17,847 nucleotides of DNA, from assembly GCA_947591115.1 (NCBI GenBank), contig CANQCX010000015.1, positions 1 to 17,847 of the forward strand, written 5' to 3'. Position 1 is the first letter of the stretch. Each line of letters starts with the position of its first letter. Below are positions 1 to 7,328 of the stretch, piece by piece. The notes below the pieces were generated by a model that saw only the letters and a program-made list of their open reading frames with translations, was not told the origin of the DNA and did not search any database. This DNA is from an uncultured Lachnospiraceae bacterium (lineage in GTDB: Bacteria; Bacillota; Clostridia; Lachnospirales; Lachnospiraceae). A program made the position numbers and the translations under genes.

Positions 1-372
1 ACGTCCGTAAACGATCTGCAGGAACAGCTCTCTCATCGCGGTATTGATCGCGTCGCAGACCAGATCCGTATTCAGCGCTTCCAAGATTGTCTTGCCCTGA
101 AGCACCTCTGCCGCCATAGCAGCCGAATGCGTCATGCCGGAGCAGCCGATCGTCTCTACCAAAGCCTCTACAATGACTCCTTCCTTAACATTGAGGGAAA
201 GCTTGCAGGCTCCCTGCTGCGGCGCGCACCAGCCAACGCCATGCGTAAAACCTGAAATGTCCTCAATTTTTTTGGAATGAACCCACTTTCCTTCTTCCGG
301 AATAGGAGCTGGTTCATGTTTTGCGCCCTTTGCAACCGGACACATGTTTTCAACTTCCTTCGTGTAAATCAT
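1..372 (-). CDS. Fe-S cluster assembly scaffold protein, IscU/NifU-like (partial, 3' end outside window)
   Basis: Read from the sequence: an open frame of 124 codons from ATG at 372 runs off the left edge without a stop. The ATG follows a good Shine-Dalgarno site (AAAGGAG) after a short gap. The protein has cysteines at residues 11, 49, 56, 77 and 106. The segment around Cys77 (IGCSGMTHSAAMAAEVLQGKT region, residues 75-95) lines up with the IscU/NifU motif G-C-x-x-x-x-A-S-S, and the Cys49/Cys56 stretch followed by KLSLNVKEG resembles the first scaffold cysteine region. Family knowledge: such proteins hold nascent Fe-S clusters on three cysteines in the cytoplasm. The N-terminal 30 residues with Cys11 are an extension relative to classical IscU. 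I recall clostridial versions lying next to a 'GGGtGRT protein', which would be outside this window. It is 83 bp downstream of the beta-helix gene; no convincing promoter is visible in that gap, so read-through is possible. Confidence 0.75.
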   Translation of the reverse strand, partial: MIYTKEVENMCPVAKGAKHEPAPIPEEGKWVHSKKIEDISGFTHGVGWCAPQQGACKLSLNVKEGVIVEALVETIGCSGMTHSAAMAAEVLQGKTILEALNTDLVCDAINTAMRELFLQIVYGR

Positions 373-455
373 TTTAAGACTCCTTTCACATAATTGCATT
401 TAACATACTGGATATATTTTCGCATATTTTACGCCATAAGTCTAGTAGTTTAGTC

Positions 456-1130
456 CTATATTTTTCCAACAACCGCATCCTTGTCTTTAAAGATGGAATT
501 GGCGGGTACTACGCCGCGGACTCTGGAAAGCGGATAAATATTGGTATTTCGGCCGATAACGGTTCCCGGATTTAATACCGAATTGCAGCCAACCTCCACC
601 TCATCTCCGAGCATCGCCCCGAATTTCTTAAGTCCTGTTTCAATTTCTTCCTTTGTGTCGTAACAATCCTTGACCACCACAAGCGTTTTGTCCGATTTTA
701 CATTGGAGGTAATCGAACCGGCTCCCATATGGGACTTATACCCCAGAATGGAATCCCCGACATAATTATAGTGCGGAACCTGAACCGTATTAAATAAGAT
801 GACGTTTTTCAACTCGGTGGAATTGCCGACCACCGTTCCCTTTCCCACGATCACGCTGCCGCGGATAAAGGCGCAGTGGCGGATCTCGGCCTCCTCATCA
901 ATGATCAAAGGACCGTTTAAAGCTGCGGTCGGCGCGATCTTAGCGCTTTTTGCTACCCAGATGTCCTCTCCGCGCTGTTCAAAACGCTCCTGATCCAGCG
1001 TCGGCCCGAGCCTGCGGATAAAGCCGCTGATCCCCTCCAGCGCCTCCCAGGGATAGGTAAACGCCGCGAGATACTCTCCTGCAATGGTTTCCTTTAGATT
1101 GTACAGACGTACGATTTTTGCATTTTCCAT
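456..1130 (-). CDS. Stand-alone left-handed beta-helix (hexapeptide repeat) protein, related to the C-terminal half of GlmU
   Basis: 224 residues, ATG at 1130 preceded by GGGAGGA 12 bp after the topB stop. From about residue 55 to 215 the protein is a run of hexapeptide turns (for example AKIAPTAALNGPLIIDEEAEI, IRGSVIVGKGTVVGN, VNPGTVIGRNTNIYP-like units), the signature of left-handed beta-helix acyltransferases. The centre (residues about 120-150, NYVGDSILGYKSHMGAGSITSN) resembles the acetyltransferase domain of GlmU, where N-Y-x-G-D and G-A-G surround the active site. Homologues are often labelled 'UDP-N-acetylglucosamine pyrophosphorylase', but the N-terminal 50 residues are too short for a nucleotidyltransferase domain, so that label is unlikely to be literally right. 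Probable role: a trimeric acyl- or nucleotide-sugar acetyltransferase; substrate unknown. It is co-transcribed with topB judging by spacing. Confidence 0.7.
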   Translation of the reverse strand: MENAKIVRLYNLKETIAGEYLAAFTYPWEALEGISGFIRRLGPTLDQERFEQRGEDIWVAKSAKIAPTAALNGPLIIDEEAEIRHCAFIRGSVIVGKGTVVGNSTELKNVILFNTVQVPHYNYVGDSILGYKSHMGAGSITSNVKSDKTLVVVKDCYDTKEEIETGLKKFGAMLGDEVEVGCNSVLNPGTVIGRNTNIYPLSRVRGVVPANSIFKDKDAVVGKI

Positions 1131-1142
1131 ATGTTCCTCCCT

Positions 1143-4100
1143 TTATTCAAAATCAAACTGAATCGCATCGTTTTCAAATTTCAGACAAGCGTCAAAGACG
1201 TTTCCGGATTTGGAGGTAAAACCGGTAATCTTTTGTCCGGTCTTTCCGGTCGTAAACAGCTCGGTCATGATTTCTTCCGACAGCGCTACCTTCGCAACCG
1301 TATGCCACACCCGAAAACCGCATTCGCATTCATACTGCCACTGTCCCCTTTTCATCCGTTTTCCGCATTTCGGACATGGGACGCTGGTTTCCACCGGTTT
1401 TGGCTTTCCCGGAAAATCAAACGTGATCTCCCCCTCGTCCGTCAGCTTGAGGGGCGCGTCAAATTTCATCCCCGTCTTGGCCACGAAGCCTTCAATGACG
1501 CCGGTCTTTTTTCGCGTCAGCAGCTCTTTGACCTGCGCCTCCGTCAGCTTCACGCTCGCGATCTTTCCAATGACAAAGCGGCAGGCGTCCTCCTGTCCTT
1601 TCCGGTAATTCGAACATCCATAGCCGAACGGCGTAACGACAATATCGCCTCCGCAGAGCGGGCACTTCACATCTTTTACTTTCTGCGGCTCTACATCGTG
1701 AAAATCAAATTTCAGTCCCGATACGTTTCCGTTCTCGTCCTTTGCGAGCGCAACCCGCGCGTCGAATTTCTTTCCGCTTTTGGCTTTAAACCCGCGGATC
1801 GTTCCGGTAATCCCTTTGCTTAAAAGCTCGCGCACCTGCGCCTCCGTCAGATTTTTTTCCGCCATTTTTCCAATGGAAAAACGGCAGGAATTTTCAGCGT
1901 CCGGCTGATAATTGGCGCAGCCGTAGCCAAACGGCGTTACGACGATCTGCCCTTTGCACAGCGGACATTTTACGTCTTTTATGATTTTGGCTTCCACATG
2001 TTCAAAATCAAACCGAACCGTATGCTTTTGATCTTCTCCCTCGCAAAGGATCAGGCAGGCGTCAAATTTTTTCCCGTTTTTGGACTTAAATCCCCGTATC
2101 GTATCGGTTTTCTTTTCGCTTAAAAGCTGCCGGACATGAGAGGCGCTTAAATTCCTGCCCGCAATCTGCCCGATGGAAAAACGGCAGCTTTTCGGATCGT
2201 CCGGCTGATAATTCACGCAGCCGTAGCCAAACGGCGTTTTCCGGATGGCTCCTCCGCAGTCCGGACACACCGCGTCCGGAAGGAGCTCCGGCTCTACGTC
2301 CGTAAAATCAAACTGTATGGACGTCCCCTGCTCTTCTTTTTTCAGACACAGACGGGCGTCAAACCGCTTTCCCGCTTTTGACAAAAAACCACGTATCGTA
2401 TCGGTGCGCCCGTTTTCCGCCAGCAGCCGAACCTGTTCCTCCGTCAGCGATACGCCCGCGATCTCTCCGATAGAAAAATTACATCCTGATTTATCATTTT
2501 TATAATTCGCGCATCCATAGCCGAACGGAGTGGTCGTTAATTCTCCTCCGCACACCGGACAGCGAACCCCGATTTTTCTCCTTGCCGCAGAGCCTGATGC
2601 GTTTTTTCCTGCAAAGGCGCTGATCCGTCCCTCCAAAGCGCTTCGGATATCCTGTTCGATCATGGCAAGCGTTTCTTTGCGGATAAAGGCTTCCAGCTTT
2701 TGCCGGTATTCCAAAAAATCAACCGTTCCCTGCGTGATCCCTTCGAGTCCTTTTTCCCACGAAGCGGTCATTTTCGGATTCAAAAGCGCCGGAACCGTCA
2801 TCTGCACCACTTCAAATACCATCTCGCCCAGACCGGTAGGACTTAGGATCTGCGTCTTTTTGTTCAGATTCAGATATCCGATCCGCACCAGCTTTTTGAT
2901 GATTTCCGCACGCGTCGCAGAGGTTCCGATTCCGGAGCCTTTGATCTGCTCCCGCAATTCCTCCTCCTCGATCAACTGTCCGGCGTTTTCCATCGCAAGC
3001 ACCATCGAACCGGAGGTATAACGTTTGGGCGGAGAGGTTTTCCCGTATTTGATCTCATATCCCTGAACCAAAATCTCATCGCCTTGTTTCAGGGTGTCCG
3101 CCAGCTTCAAAAGCACCTTTGGATCCATCGAAGACTGTCCGTCCTCTGAGCGGTTTTTTTGCGGAATGCCGGCAATTTCCAAATATCCCGCCGTTTTCAG
3201 CGCTTTTGCAGAGGCAAAAAAGCGCTCCGCCCCTACGCCAATGACCATGCGGACATTCTGATATTCCGCCGGCGGATAAAAGATGCTTAAAAAACGTCTT
3301 ACGATCAGATCAAACACCTCGCGCTGCAGCGAATTCAAGGAGCGGTATTCCGTCATCTGCCCCGTCGGGATGATCGCGTAATGATCTGTAATTTTACTGT
3401 CGTCCGTATAAGGCGCTCCCGCGATTTTTTTGTATGATTTCTGCTGCAGAATGGCATCTGCAAACGCGGCAGCCGGTTCATAGCCTCTCAGACCGCCAAT
3501 ATTTTTTTGGATTTCTTTTGCGATTGCAGAAGAAAGGACACGCGCATCCGTTCTCGGATAAGTCGTCAATTTCTTTTCATAAAGCTCCTGCGCGGCCTGC
3601 AGCGTTTCGTCCGGACTGATCTTAAACCGCTTCGCGCATTCCGCCTGAAGCTCCGCCAGATTAAACAGAAGCGGCGCGCGTTTTTTCGTCTGGCTCTTTT
3701 CTATGGATAAAACGACTGCCTTCTGTCCGGAAAGCTGCCCGATCAGCGCCTCGGCATCCTTTTCCTCTTTAAAACCGTTCTCTTTGTATAACAGCGGCGA
3801 CGCAAAATAGCCGGAGCCTTCGACCGCCTTCCATTCGCCCTCGATACCGGAATCGGTAAAATTTCCAACCACGCGGTAAAACGGCGTTTCCTGAAACGAG
3901 CGGATCTCACGCTCCCGATCCACCACCATTCCAAGCACGCACGTCATGACGCGCCCGACCGCGATCGCCGTATACGATTTTGTGCCCGCCGTCCGGTTCA
4001 GCAGTCCGCCGTAGCGGATGGACATCACGCGCGAAAAGTTAATGCCCATCGCATAGTCTTCAATCGTCCGCATAATGCCGGAATTTCCGAGATTCCGATA

Positions 4101-4562
4101 TTCGGACATCGGTTTTGCTTCACGTATTCCGCGCAGGATCTCCTCCTCGGTCTGAGAATCGATCCAGACACGCAGCTCCTCCATGCCTTGCCGCACGCCG
4201 CCAAAACTGCGGATGTTTTCTTCAATGGTCTGCCCTTCTTTTCCGGCGTCCCCCGCCCAGTACACGCGGTCAATGTCTTTACGGTACAGCATTTTATGTA
4301 CGATCCCGTATTGCTTTTTTACCTCCGGTATCACATCGTACTTGTACTCTTTGGGAAGAAACGGGAGATCCTCCAGCCGCCATTTCCCATATCGCTCATC
4401 GTACGCCTCCGGATAGACCAGTCCCACCAGATGACCGACGCACCATGTGATCACATATTCCTGATTTTCTATATATCCGTCCTGCCGCCCGCCGACATGC
4501 AAAACATTGGCAAATTCCCGCGCCACAGACGGTTTTTCCGTAATGATCAGTGACTTTCCCAT
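1143..4562 (-). CDS. topB: DNA topoisomerase III with five C-terminal zinc-ribbon repeats
   Basis: 1139 residues, a type IA topoisomerase that cuts one DNA strand through a tyrosine and passes the other, resolving linked DNA. TOPRIM domain at residues 1-150 with Glu9 (ITEKPSVA) and the acidic motif GDAGKEG (Asp105, Glu109); the central acidic position is Gly107, a variation I recall in other TopB proteins. Catalytic Tyr335 sits in LTTYPRTDARVLS; the GSGIGTSATRAEI motif (542-554) and the LSPTGLGE motif (573-580) are typical of the toroid. The core ends near residue 645. Ordinary TopB is about 650-730 residues; here about 470 more follow as five repeats (see the repeat entry). ATG at 4562 lies 7 bp after the ATPase stop, with AGGAAT inside the end of that gene as the ribosome binding site, so translation may be coupled. 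Identity as topoisomerase III is secure; a chromosomal rather than plasmid role is inferred from context. Confidence 0.93.
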   Translation of the reverse strand: MGKSLIITEKPSVAREFANVLHVGGRQDGYIENQEYVITWCVGHLVGLVYPEAYDERYGKWRLEDLPFLPKEYKYDVIPEVKKQYGIVHKMLYRKDIDRVYWAGDAGKEGQTIEENIRSFGGVRQGMEELRVWIDSQTEEEILRGIREAKPMSEYRNLGNSGIMRTIEDYAMGINFSRVMSIRYGGLLNRTAGTKSYTAIAVGRVMTCVLGMVVDREREIRSFQETPFYRVVGNFTDSGIEGEWKAVEGSGYFASPLLYKENGFKEEKDAEALIGQLSGQKAVVLSIEKSQTKKRAPLLFNLAELQAECAKRFKISPDETLQAAQELYEKKLTTYPRTDARVLSSAIAKEIQKNIGGLRGYEPAAAFADAILQQKSYKKIAGAPYTDDSKITDHYAIIPTGQMTEYRSLNSLQREVFDLIVRRFLSIFYPPAEYQNVRMVIGVGAERFFASAKALKTAGYLEIAGIPQKNRSEDGQSSMDPKVLLKLADTLKQGDEILVQGYEIKYGKTSPPKRYTSGSMVLAMENAGQLIEEEELREQIKGSGIGTSATRAEIIKKLVRIGYLNLNKKTQILSPTGLGEMVFEVVQMTVPALLNPKMTASWEKGLEGITQGTVDFLEYRQKLEAFIRKETLAMIEQDIRSALEGRISAFAGKNASGSAARRKIGVRCPVCGGELTTTPFGYGCANYKNDKSGCNFSIGEIAGVSLTEEQVRLLAENGRTDTIRGFLSKAGKRFDARLCLKKEEQGTSIQFDFTDVEPELLPDAVCPDCGGAIRKTPFGYGCVNYQPDDPKSCRFSIGQIAGRNLSASHVRQLLSEKKTDTIRGFKSKNGKKFDACLILCEGEDQKHTVRFDFEHVEAKIIKDVKCPLCKGQIVVTPFGYGCANYQPDAENSCRFSIGKMAEKNLTEAQVRELLSKGITGTIRGFKAKSGKKFDARVALAKDENGNVSGLKFDFHDVEPQKVKDVKCPLCGGDIVVTPFGYGCSNYRKGQEDACRFVIGKIASVKLTEAQVKELLTRKKTGVIEGFVAKTGMKFDAPLKLTDEGEITFDFPGKPKPVETSVPCPKCGKRMKRGQWQYECECGFRVWHTVAKVALSEEIMTELFTTGKTGQKITGFTSKSGNVFDACLKFENDAIQFDFE
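1146..2561 (-). repeat. Five tandem zinc-ribbon plus topoisomerase C-terminal repeat units inside topB
   Basis: Seen directly in the protein: units begin at Cys668, Cys766, Cys866, Cys967 and Cys1063, giving lengths of 98, 100, 101, 96 and 77 residues. Units 1-4 each carry C-x2-C-x12-C-x9/10-C with the core TPFGYGC-x-NY, followed by a segment ending in GF-x-x-K-x-G-x-x-FDA (the topoisomerase C-terminal repeat, Toprim_Crpt). Unit 5 is diverged, with C-x2-C-x12-C-x-C and no FGYGC core. At DNA level units 2 and 3 still share the 18-mer CCGTAGCCAAACGGCGTT at 1921 and 2221, exactly 300 bp apart, and equivalents recur near 1621 and 2521. This indicates tandem duplication. Presumed function: single-stranded DNA binding or partner contacts. 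Confidence 0.88.
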
Positions 4563-4569
4563 AGATTTC

Positions 4570-5931
4570 TTATAATTCCTTCATATCGATCAAAATAAAA
4601 CGCGGATCCCGTCTGGTCAGCTCTACCAGCTCCGGTTCAAACGCGGTCGCGGAAAACAGATAATAATGCTCCGAAGAGATCCGCGCCTGCAGCATCGCCT
4701 CCGCCATTTCCTCGCACATATCCACCGTCAGCATCGGTTTGTCCCAGTTGCAGATTCCGATCAGGTTCTCCCTTGCGCTGCTCTGCGCGATAATGTCAAT
4801 ATTTCCGGTCTTTCCAACCCATGTTCCCATTTTATGGACTTCAAACGGCAGCCGCTCCATCTGATTCAACAGGGAAAGGTATTCCATGCAGACATTCCGG
4901 AAATACCGGCCAAGATATGCATTGAGTTCTCCGGCAATGTGGCGGTCATAAAATTCCGACGGCGTTAAAAGGTACAGATCGGACATATTCGGGTATACAA
5001 ACTTAAACCAAAAATTAATAAAGGTATGTTTAATCTGATATACGCCCTTCTTTGCGTTTTCCCAGCCTCCGGTTTCAAAGGAAACCAGCTTTTCCACAAT
5101 GTCAAAATGGCTCAAATTTTTCATATAGACGCTGATCTTCGCTCTGGAAAAACCGGTCGTCTGAAACAGATCATTCAGCTTCTGGTGCCCCTGCGCAATG
5201 GCGGACAAAATGGTATTGTACACCGAAAGCTCGCGCAGCTCCGAGGCGATCTCCGCCTCCGCCGCTCCAAACAGCTTTCCGTCCGCAGACAAAACCAGAC
5301 GGCAGATATTTTCTTTGAAATCCTTTGTCCGATCCCAATGCTCCATATATCCGGGCACGCCGCCCAGCACCCCGTAAATCCGGATGCATTCGCCGACCGG
5401 ATATTCCGGAAAGGAACGGACAAATTCCAAAAAATTGCGGTCTTCGATCTTTACAAAGGCGTCGATCCTCCGCGCATCCTCGCCGAACATTTCCTCCGCC
5501 TCATACCCCGCCCAAACACAGGAGGAGGAGGTCAAAACAATCAGCACCGGTCCCGGATAAAGACGCTTCGTCCGCAGCTTAACAATGCTTTTTAGAAGCT
5601 CCGGATCTTTTTTTAACGCATACTGCGCTTCATCGAGGATCACAACCAATTTGCTCGGATCGCCGCTTTTGATCCGGTTAAAATATTCGTCGTAGGTATG
5701 CTTTTGCAGCCGGACGTCAAAACGACGCGCGATCTCGTCTCCCATCATCCGTTTCTGTTCTTCGGCGGATGCCTGACGGCAGCGGTAATAAAAGAACTTT
5801 TTCCCTTCCGTAAATTTCTTTAGGAACTGCTCTTTTTTGGATTCTTTTTTTCCATAAAAAATGACCAGTTGGTTTCCGGTCTTTGCATAAAGTTCTTCCA
5901 GTGTTTTGATATCCGTACTTTTTACCGCCAT
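4570..5931 (-). CDS. Archaeal-type ATPase (ATPase_2/DUF234 class) with degenerate Walker A motif
   Basis: 453 residues, first gene of the topB unit. The overall plan matches the ATPase_2 plus DUF234 family (COG1672-like): an N-terminal nucleotide-binding fold, a GGVPGYM helix region (190-196), a winged-helix segment (about 235-300) and a C-terminal restriction-nuclease-like fold ending in YYLFSATAFEPELVEL (423-438). Walker B is intact (LVVILDEA, 95-102). Walker A, usually GRRRVGKT in this family, reads GKKESKKE (27-34): the second Gly and the Thr/Ser are gone although one Lys remains. In the C-terminal domain the usual D-x-x-x..-E-C-K motif reads NIDIIA (377-382) and GICNW (392-396), so the expected Glu and Lys of the nuclease centre are absent too. 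It may be a non-hydrolysing or regulatory relative. Cellular role is unknown; location next to topB suggests DNA metabolism, by inference only. Strong promoter upstream. Confidence 0.8.
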   Translation of the reverse strand: MAVKSTDIKTLEELYAKTGNQLVIFYGKKESKKEQFLKKFTEGKKFFYYRCRQASAEEQKRMMGDEIARRFDVRLQKHTYDEYFNRIKSGDPSKLVVILDEAQYALKKDPELLKSIVKLRTKRLYPGPVLIVLTSSSCVWAGYEAEEMFGEDARRIDAFVKIEDRNFLEFVRSFPEYPVGECIRIYGVLGGVPGYMEHWDRTKDFKENICRLVLSADGKLFGAAEAEIASELRELSVYNTILSAIAQGHQKLNDLFQTTGFSRAKISVYMKNLSHFDIVEKLVSFETGGWENAKKGVYQIKHTFINFWFKFVYPNMSDLYLLTPSEFYDRHIAGELNAYLGRYFRNVCMEYLSLLNQMERLPFEVHKMGTWVGKTGNIDIIAQSSARENLIGICNWDKPMLTVDMCEEMAEAMLQARISSEHYYLFSATAFEPELVELTRRDPRFILIDMKEL

Positions 5932-5978
5932 AGCGCCGTCCTCCTATCCCAAGCCGACCAAAATTATATCATTTTTTA

Positions 5979-6007
5979 ATTTTAGTACAAATACATGGTC
6001 ATGTCAA
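5979..6007 (-). promoter_or_regulatory. Sigma-A promoter of the ATPase-topB unit
   Basis: On the minus strand TTGACA (6002-6007) is followed after 17 bp by TAAAAT (5979-5984), five of six bases matching the -10 consensus. It lies 48 bp before the ATPase start, with no other gene between. Confidence 0.7.
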
Positions 6008-6023
6008 ATCTTATCTTGGACGG

Positions 6024-6045
6024 CATTTTGACAGCATTTTGACAG
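6024..6045. repeat. Perfect 11-bp tandem repeat upstream of the ATPase-topB promoter
   Basis: CATTTTGACAG occurs twice without a gap (6024-6034 and 6035-6045), beginning 17 bp upstream of the -35 box of the ATPase promoter. Its position fits an operator or upstream activating site. Function is not known. Confidence 0.6.
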
Positions 6046-6050
6046 AAAAG

Positions 6051-6081
6051 AAAAGAGATTACCGTCTGCGTAATCTCTTTT
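6051..6081 (-). terminator. Rho-independent terminator after asd
   Basis: Perfect 12-bp inverted repeat AAAAGAGATTAC / GTAATCTCTTTT (6051-6062 and 6070-6081) with a 7-base loop. On the minus strand it is followed by TTTTCTTTTCT, a good release tract. It lies 44 bp beyond the asd stop and separates asd from the ATPase-topB unit. Confidence 0.8.
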
Positions 6082-6125
6082 GGTACTGCTCTGTTATCCG
6101 CCGCCTATAGAGGCGAAACGCTTTC

Positions 6126-7211
6126 TTACCCGATATATCCCTGCGCTTTCAGCAGCTCCGCACACAAGATGGCTCCTCCGGCAGCGCCTCGGATCGTGTT
6201 GTGGGAAAGACCGACAAATTTCCAGTCATAAACGGTGTCCTCGCGGAGGCGTCCGACCGATATGCCCATTCCGTTCTCATATCCTGCATCCAGCGAAACC
6301 TGCGGACGGTTGTCGTCCTCCAGATACTGGATAAACTGCTTCGGCGCGCTCGGCAGCTTTAATTCCTGCGGAAGTCCTTTAAAGTTTCTTAATGCGTCGA
6401 TCAACTGCTCCTTAGTCGGTTTTTTCCGGAATTTGACAAATACGGCAGCCGTATGCCCGTTCAGTACCGGAACACGAATGCACTGACAGGTAATGACCAT
6501 CGACTCGCTTGGAACGATCGCTTTCTTTTCGTCGTCCACATATCCCCAGATGCGAAGCGGCTCTTTTTCGGATTTTTCTTCCTCGCCGCCGATGTACGGA
6601 ATAATATTTCCTACCATCTCCGGCCAGTCCGCAAAGGTCTTTCCGGCTCCGGAAATCGCCTGATAGGTCGTTGCCACGACCTCATACGGCTCAAACTCCT
6701 TCCACGCGGTCAAAACTGGCGCATAGGACTGGATCGAGCAATTCGGCTTTACCGCAACAAAGCCGCGCGTTGTGCCCAGACGCTCTTTCTGATAACGGAT
6801 TACCTCCATATGCTCCGGATTGATCTCCGGAACGACCATCGGAACATCCTTTGTCCAGCGGTGCGCGCTGTTATTGGAAACTACAGGCGTTTCCGTCTTT
6901 GCATAGTCCTCTTCGATTTTTTTGATCTCCTCTTTGGTCATGTCTACGGCGGAAAAAACAAAATCCACTTCGGAAGCGACTTTTGATACCTCGTTTACGT
7001 TCATGACCACCAGCTTCTTTACCGCTTCCGGCATCGGAGTGTCCATTTTCCAGCGTCCGCCGACCGCTTCCTCATACGTCTTTCCCGCGCTTCTCGGACT
7101 TGCCGCGATCGTTGTTACCTCAAACCAAGGATGGTTCTCCAATAAAGAAATAAACCTCTGGCCTACCATACCGGTACCGCCAAGAATTCCGACCTTTAAC
7201 TTTTCGCTCAT
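6126..7211 (-). CDS. asd: Aspartate-semialdehyde dehydrogenase
   Basis: 361 residues from ATG at 7211. The enzyme reduces aspartyl phosphate to aspartate semialdehyde with NADPH, the branch point to lysine/diaminopimelate, threonine and methionine. Visible signatures: the N-terminal nucleotide-binding loop GILGGTGMVGQ (8-18), catalytic Cys158 in VKPNCSIQSY, and His253 in RVPVLNGHTAAV. The sequence style (PNCSIQSY, Y-Q-A-I-S-G-A-G) resembles the archaeal/fungal-type subgroup rather than the E. coli type. Start choice: an in-frame GTG exists at 7232, but GAGGAG at 7220-7225 stands 8 bases before the ATG at 7211 and would lie inside the coding part of the longer form. A possible promoter lies right behind argH; the terminator at 6051-6081 ends the transcript. 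Confidence 0.93.
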   Translation of the reverse strand: MSEKLKVGILGGTGMVGQRFISLLENHPWFEVTTIAASPRSAGKTYEEAVGGRWKMDTPMPEAVKKLVVMNVNEVSKVASEVDFVFSAVDMTKEEIKKIEEDYAKTETPVVSNNSAHRWTKDVPMVVPEINPEHMEVIRYQKERLGTTRGFVAVKPNCSIQSYAPVLTAWKEFEPYEVVATTYQAISGAGKTFADWPEMVGNIIPYIGGEEEKSEKEPLRIWGYVDDEKKAIVPSESMVITCQCIRVPVLNGHTAAVFVKFRKKPTKEQLIDALRNFKGLPQELKLPSAPKQFIQYLEDDNRPQVSLDAGYENGMGISVGRLREDTVYDWKFVGLSHNTIRGAAGGAILCAELLKAQGYIG

Positions 7212-7219
7212 TCTAAAAT

Positions 7220-7225
7220 CTCCTC
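7220..7225 (-). promoter_or_regulatory. Ribosome binding site that fixes the asd start
   Basis: GAGGAG on the minus strand, 8 bases before ATG at 7211. It rules against the upstream in-frame GTG at 7232, which would place this site inside the reading frame. Confidence 0.75.
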
Positions 7226-7294
7226 TTCTCACCGCCGTCTGCGTTTCTTCTTTCGATATTACTGGATGTCATGCAAAAAAACAAGAAAAAAATC

Positions 7295-7322
7295 GTTATA
7301 ATTTCCAAAATTATTTCTTCAA
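7295..7322 (-). promoter_or_regulatory. Possible promoter of asd
   Basis: Minus strand TTGAAG (7317-7322), 16-bp spacer, TATAAC (7295-7300). The boxes lie in the short gap between argH and asd and would give asd its own start. No hairpin separates argH from asd, so read-through is also possible. Confidence 0.45.
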
Positions 7323-7328
7323 ATACTG

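Noticed and set aside
1600..2560. Regular 300-bp spacing of similar sequences, suggestive of a repeat array
   Set aside because: The period equals the 100-residue protein repeats of TopB and reading frame is kept throughout, so this is coding duplication, not a CRISPR or non-coding array.
1131..4553. Several plus-strand open frames (for example 1131-1823 and 2530-3021) opposite topB
   Set aside because: They mirror the codon pattern of topB, lack ribosome binding sites and show no recognisable protein pattern. The minus-strand frame has clear topoisomerase motifs.
7212..7232. Longer asd starting at the in-frame GTG at 7232
   Set aside because: The ribosome binding site GAGGAG falls inside that extension and the ATG at 7211 starts right before the conserved nucleotide-binding loop.
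7212..7328. Lysine riboswitch or other leader RNA before asd
   Set aside because: Only 117 bases separate argH and asd, mostly A/T runs, with no multi-stem structure visible.
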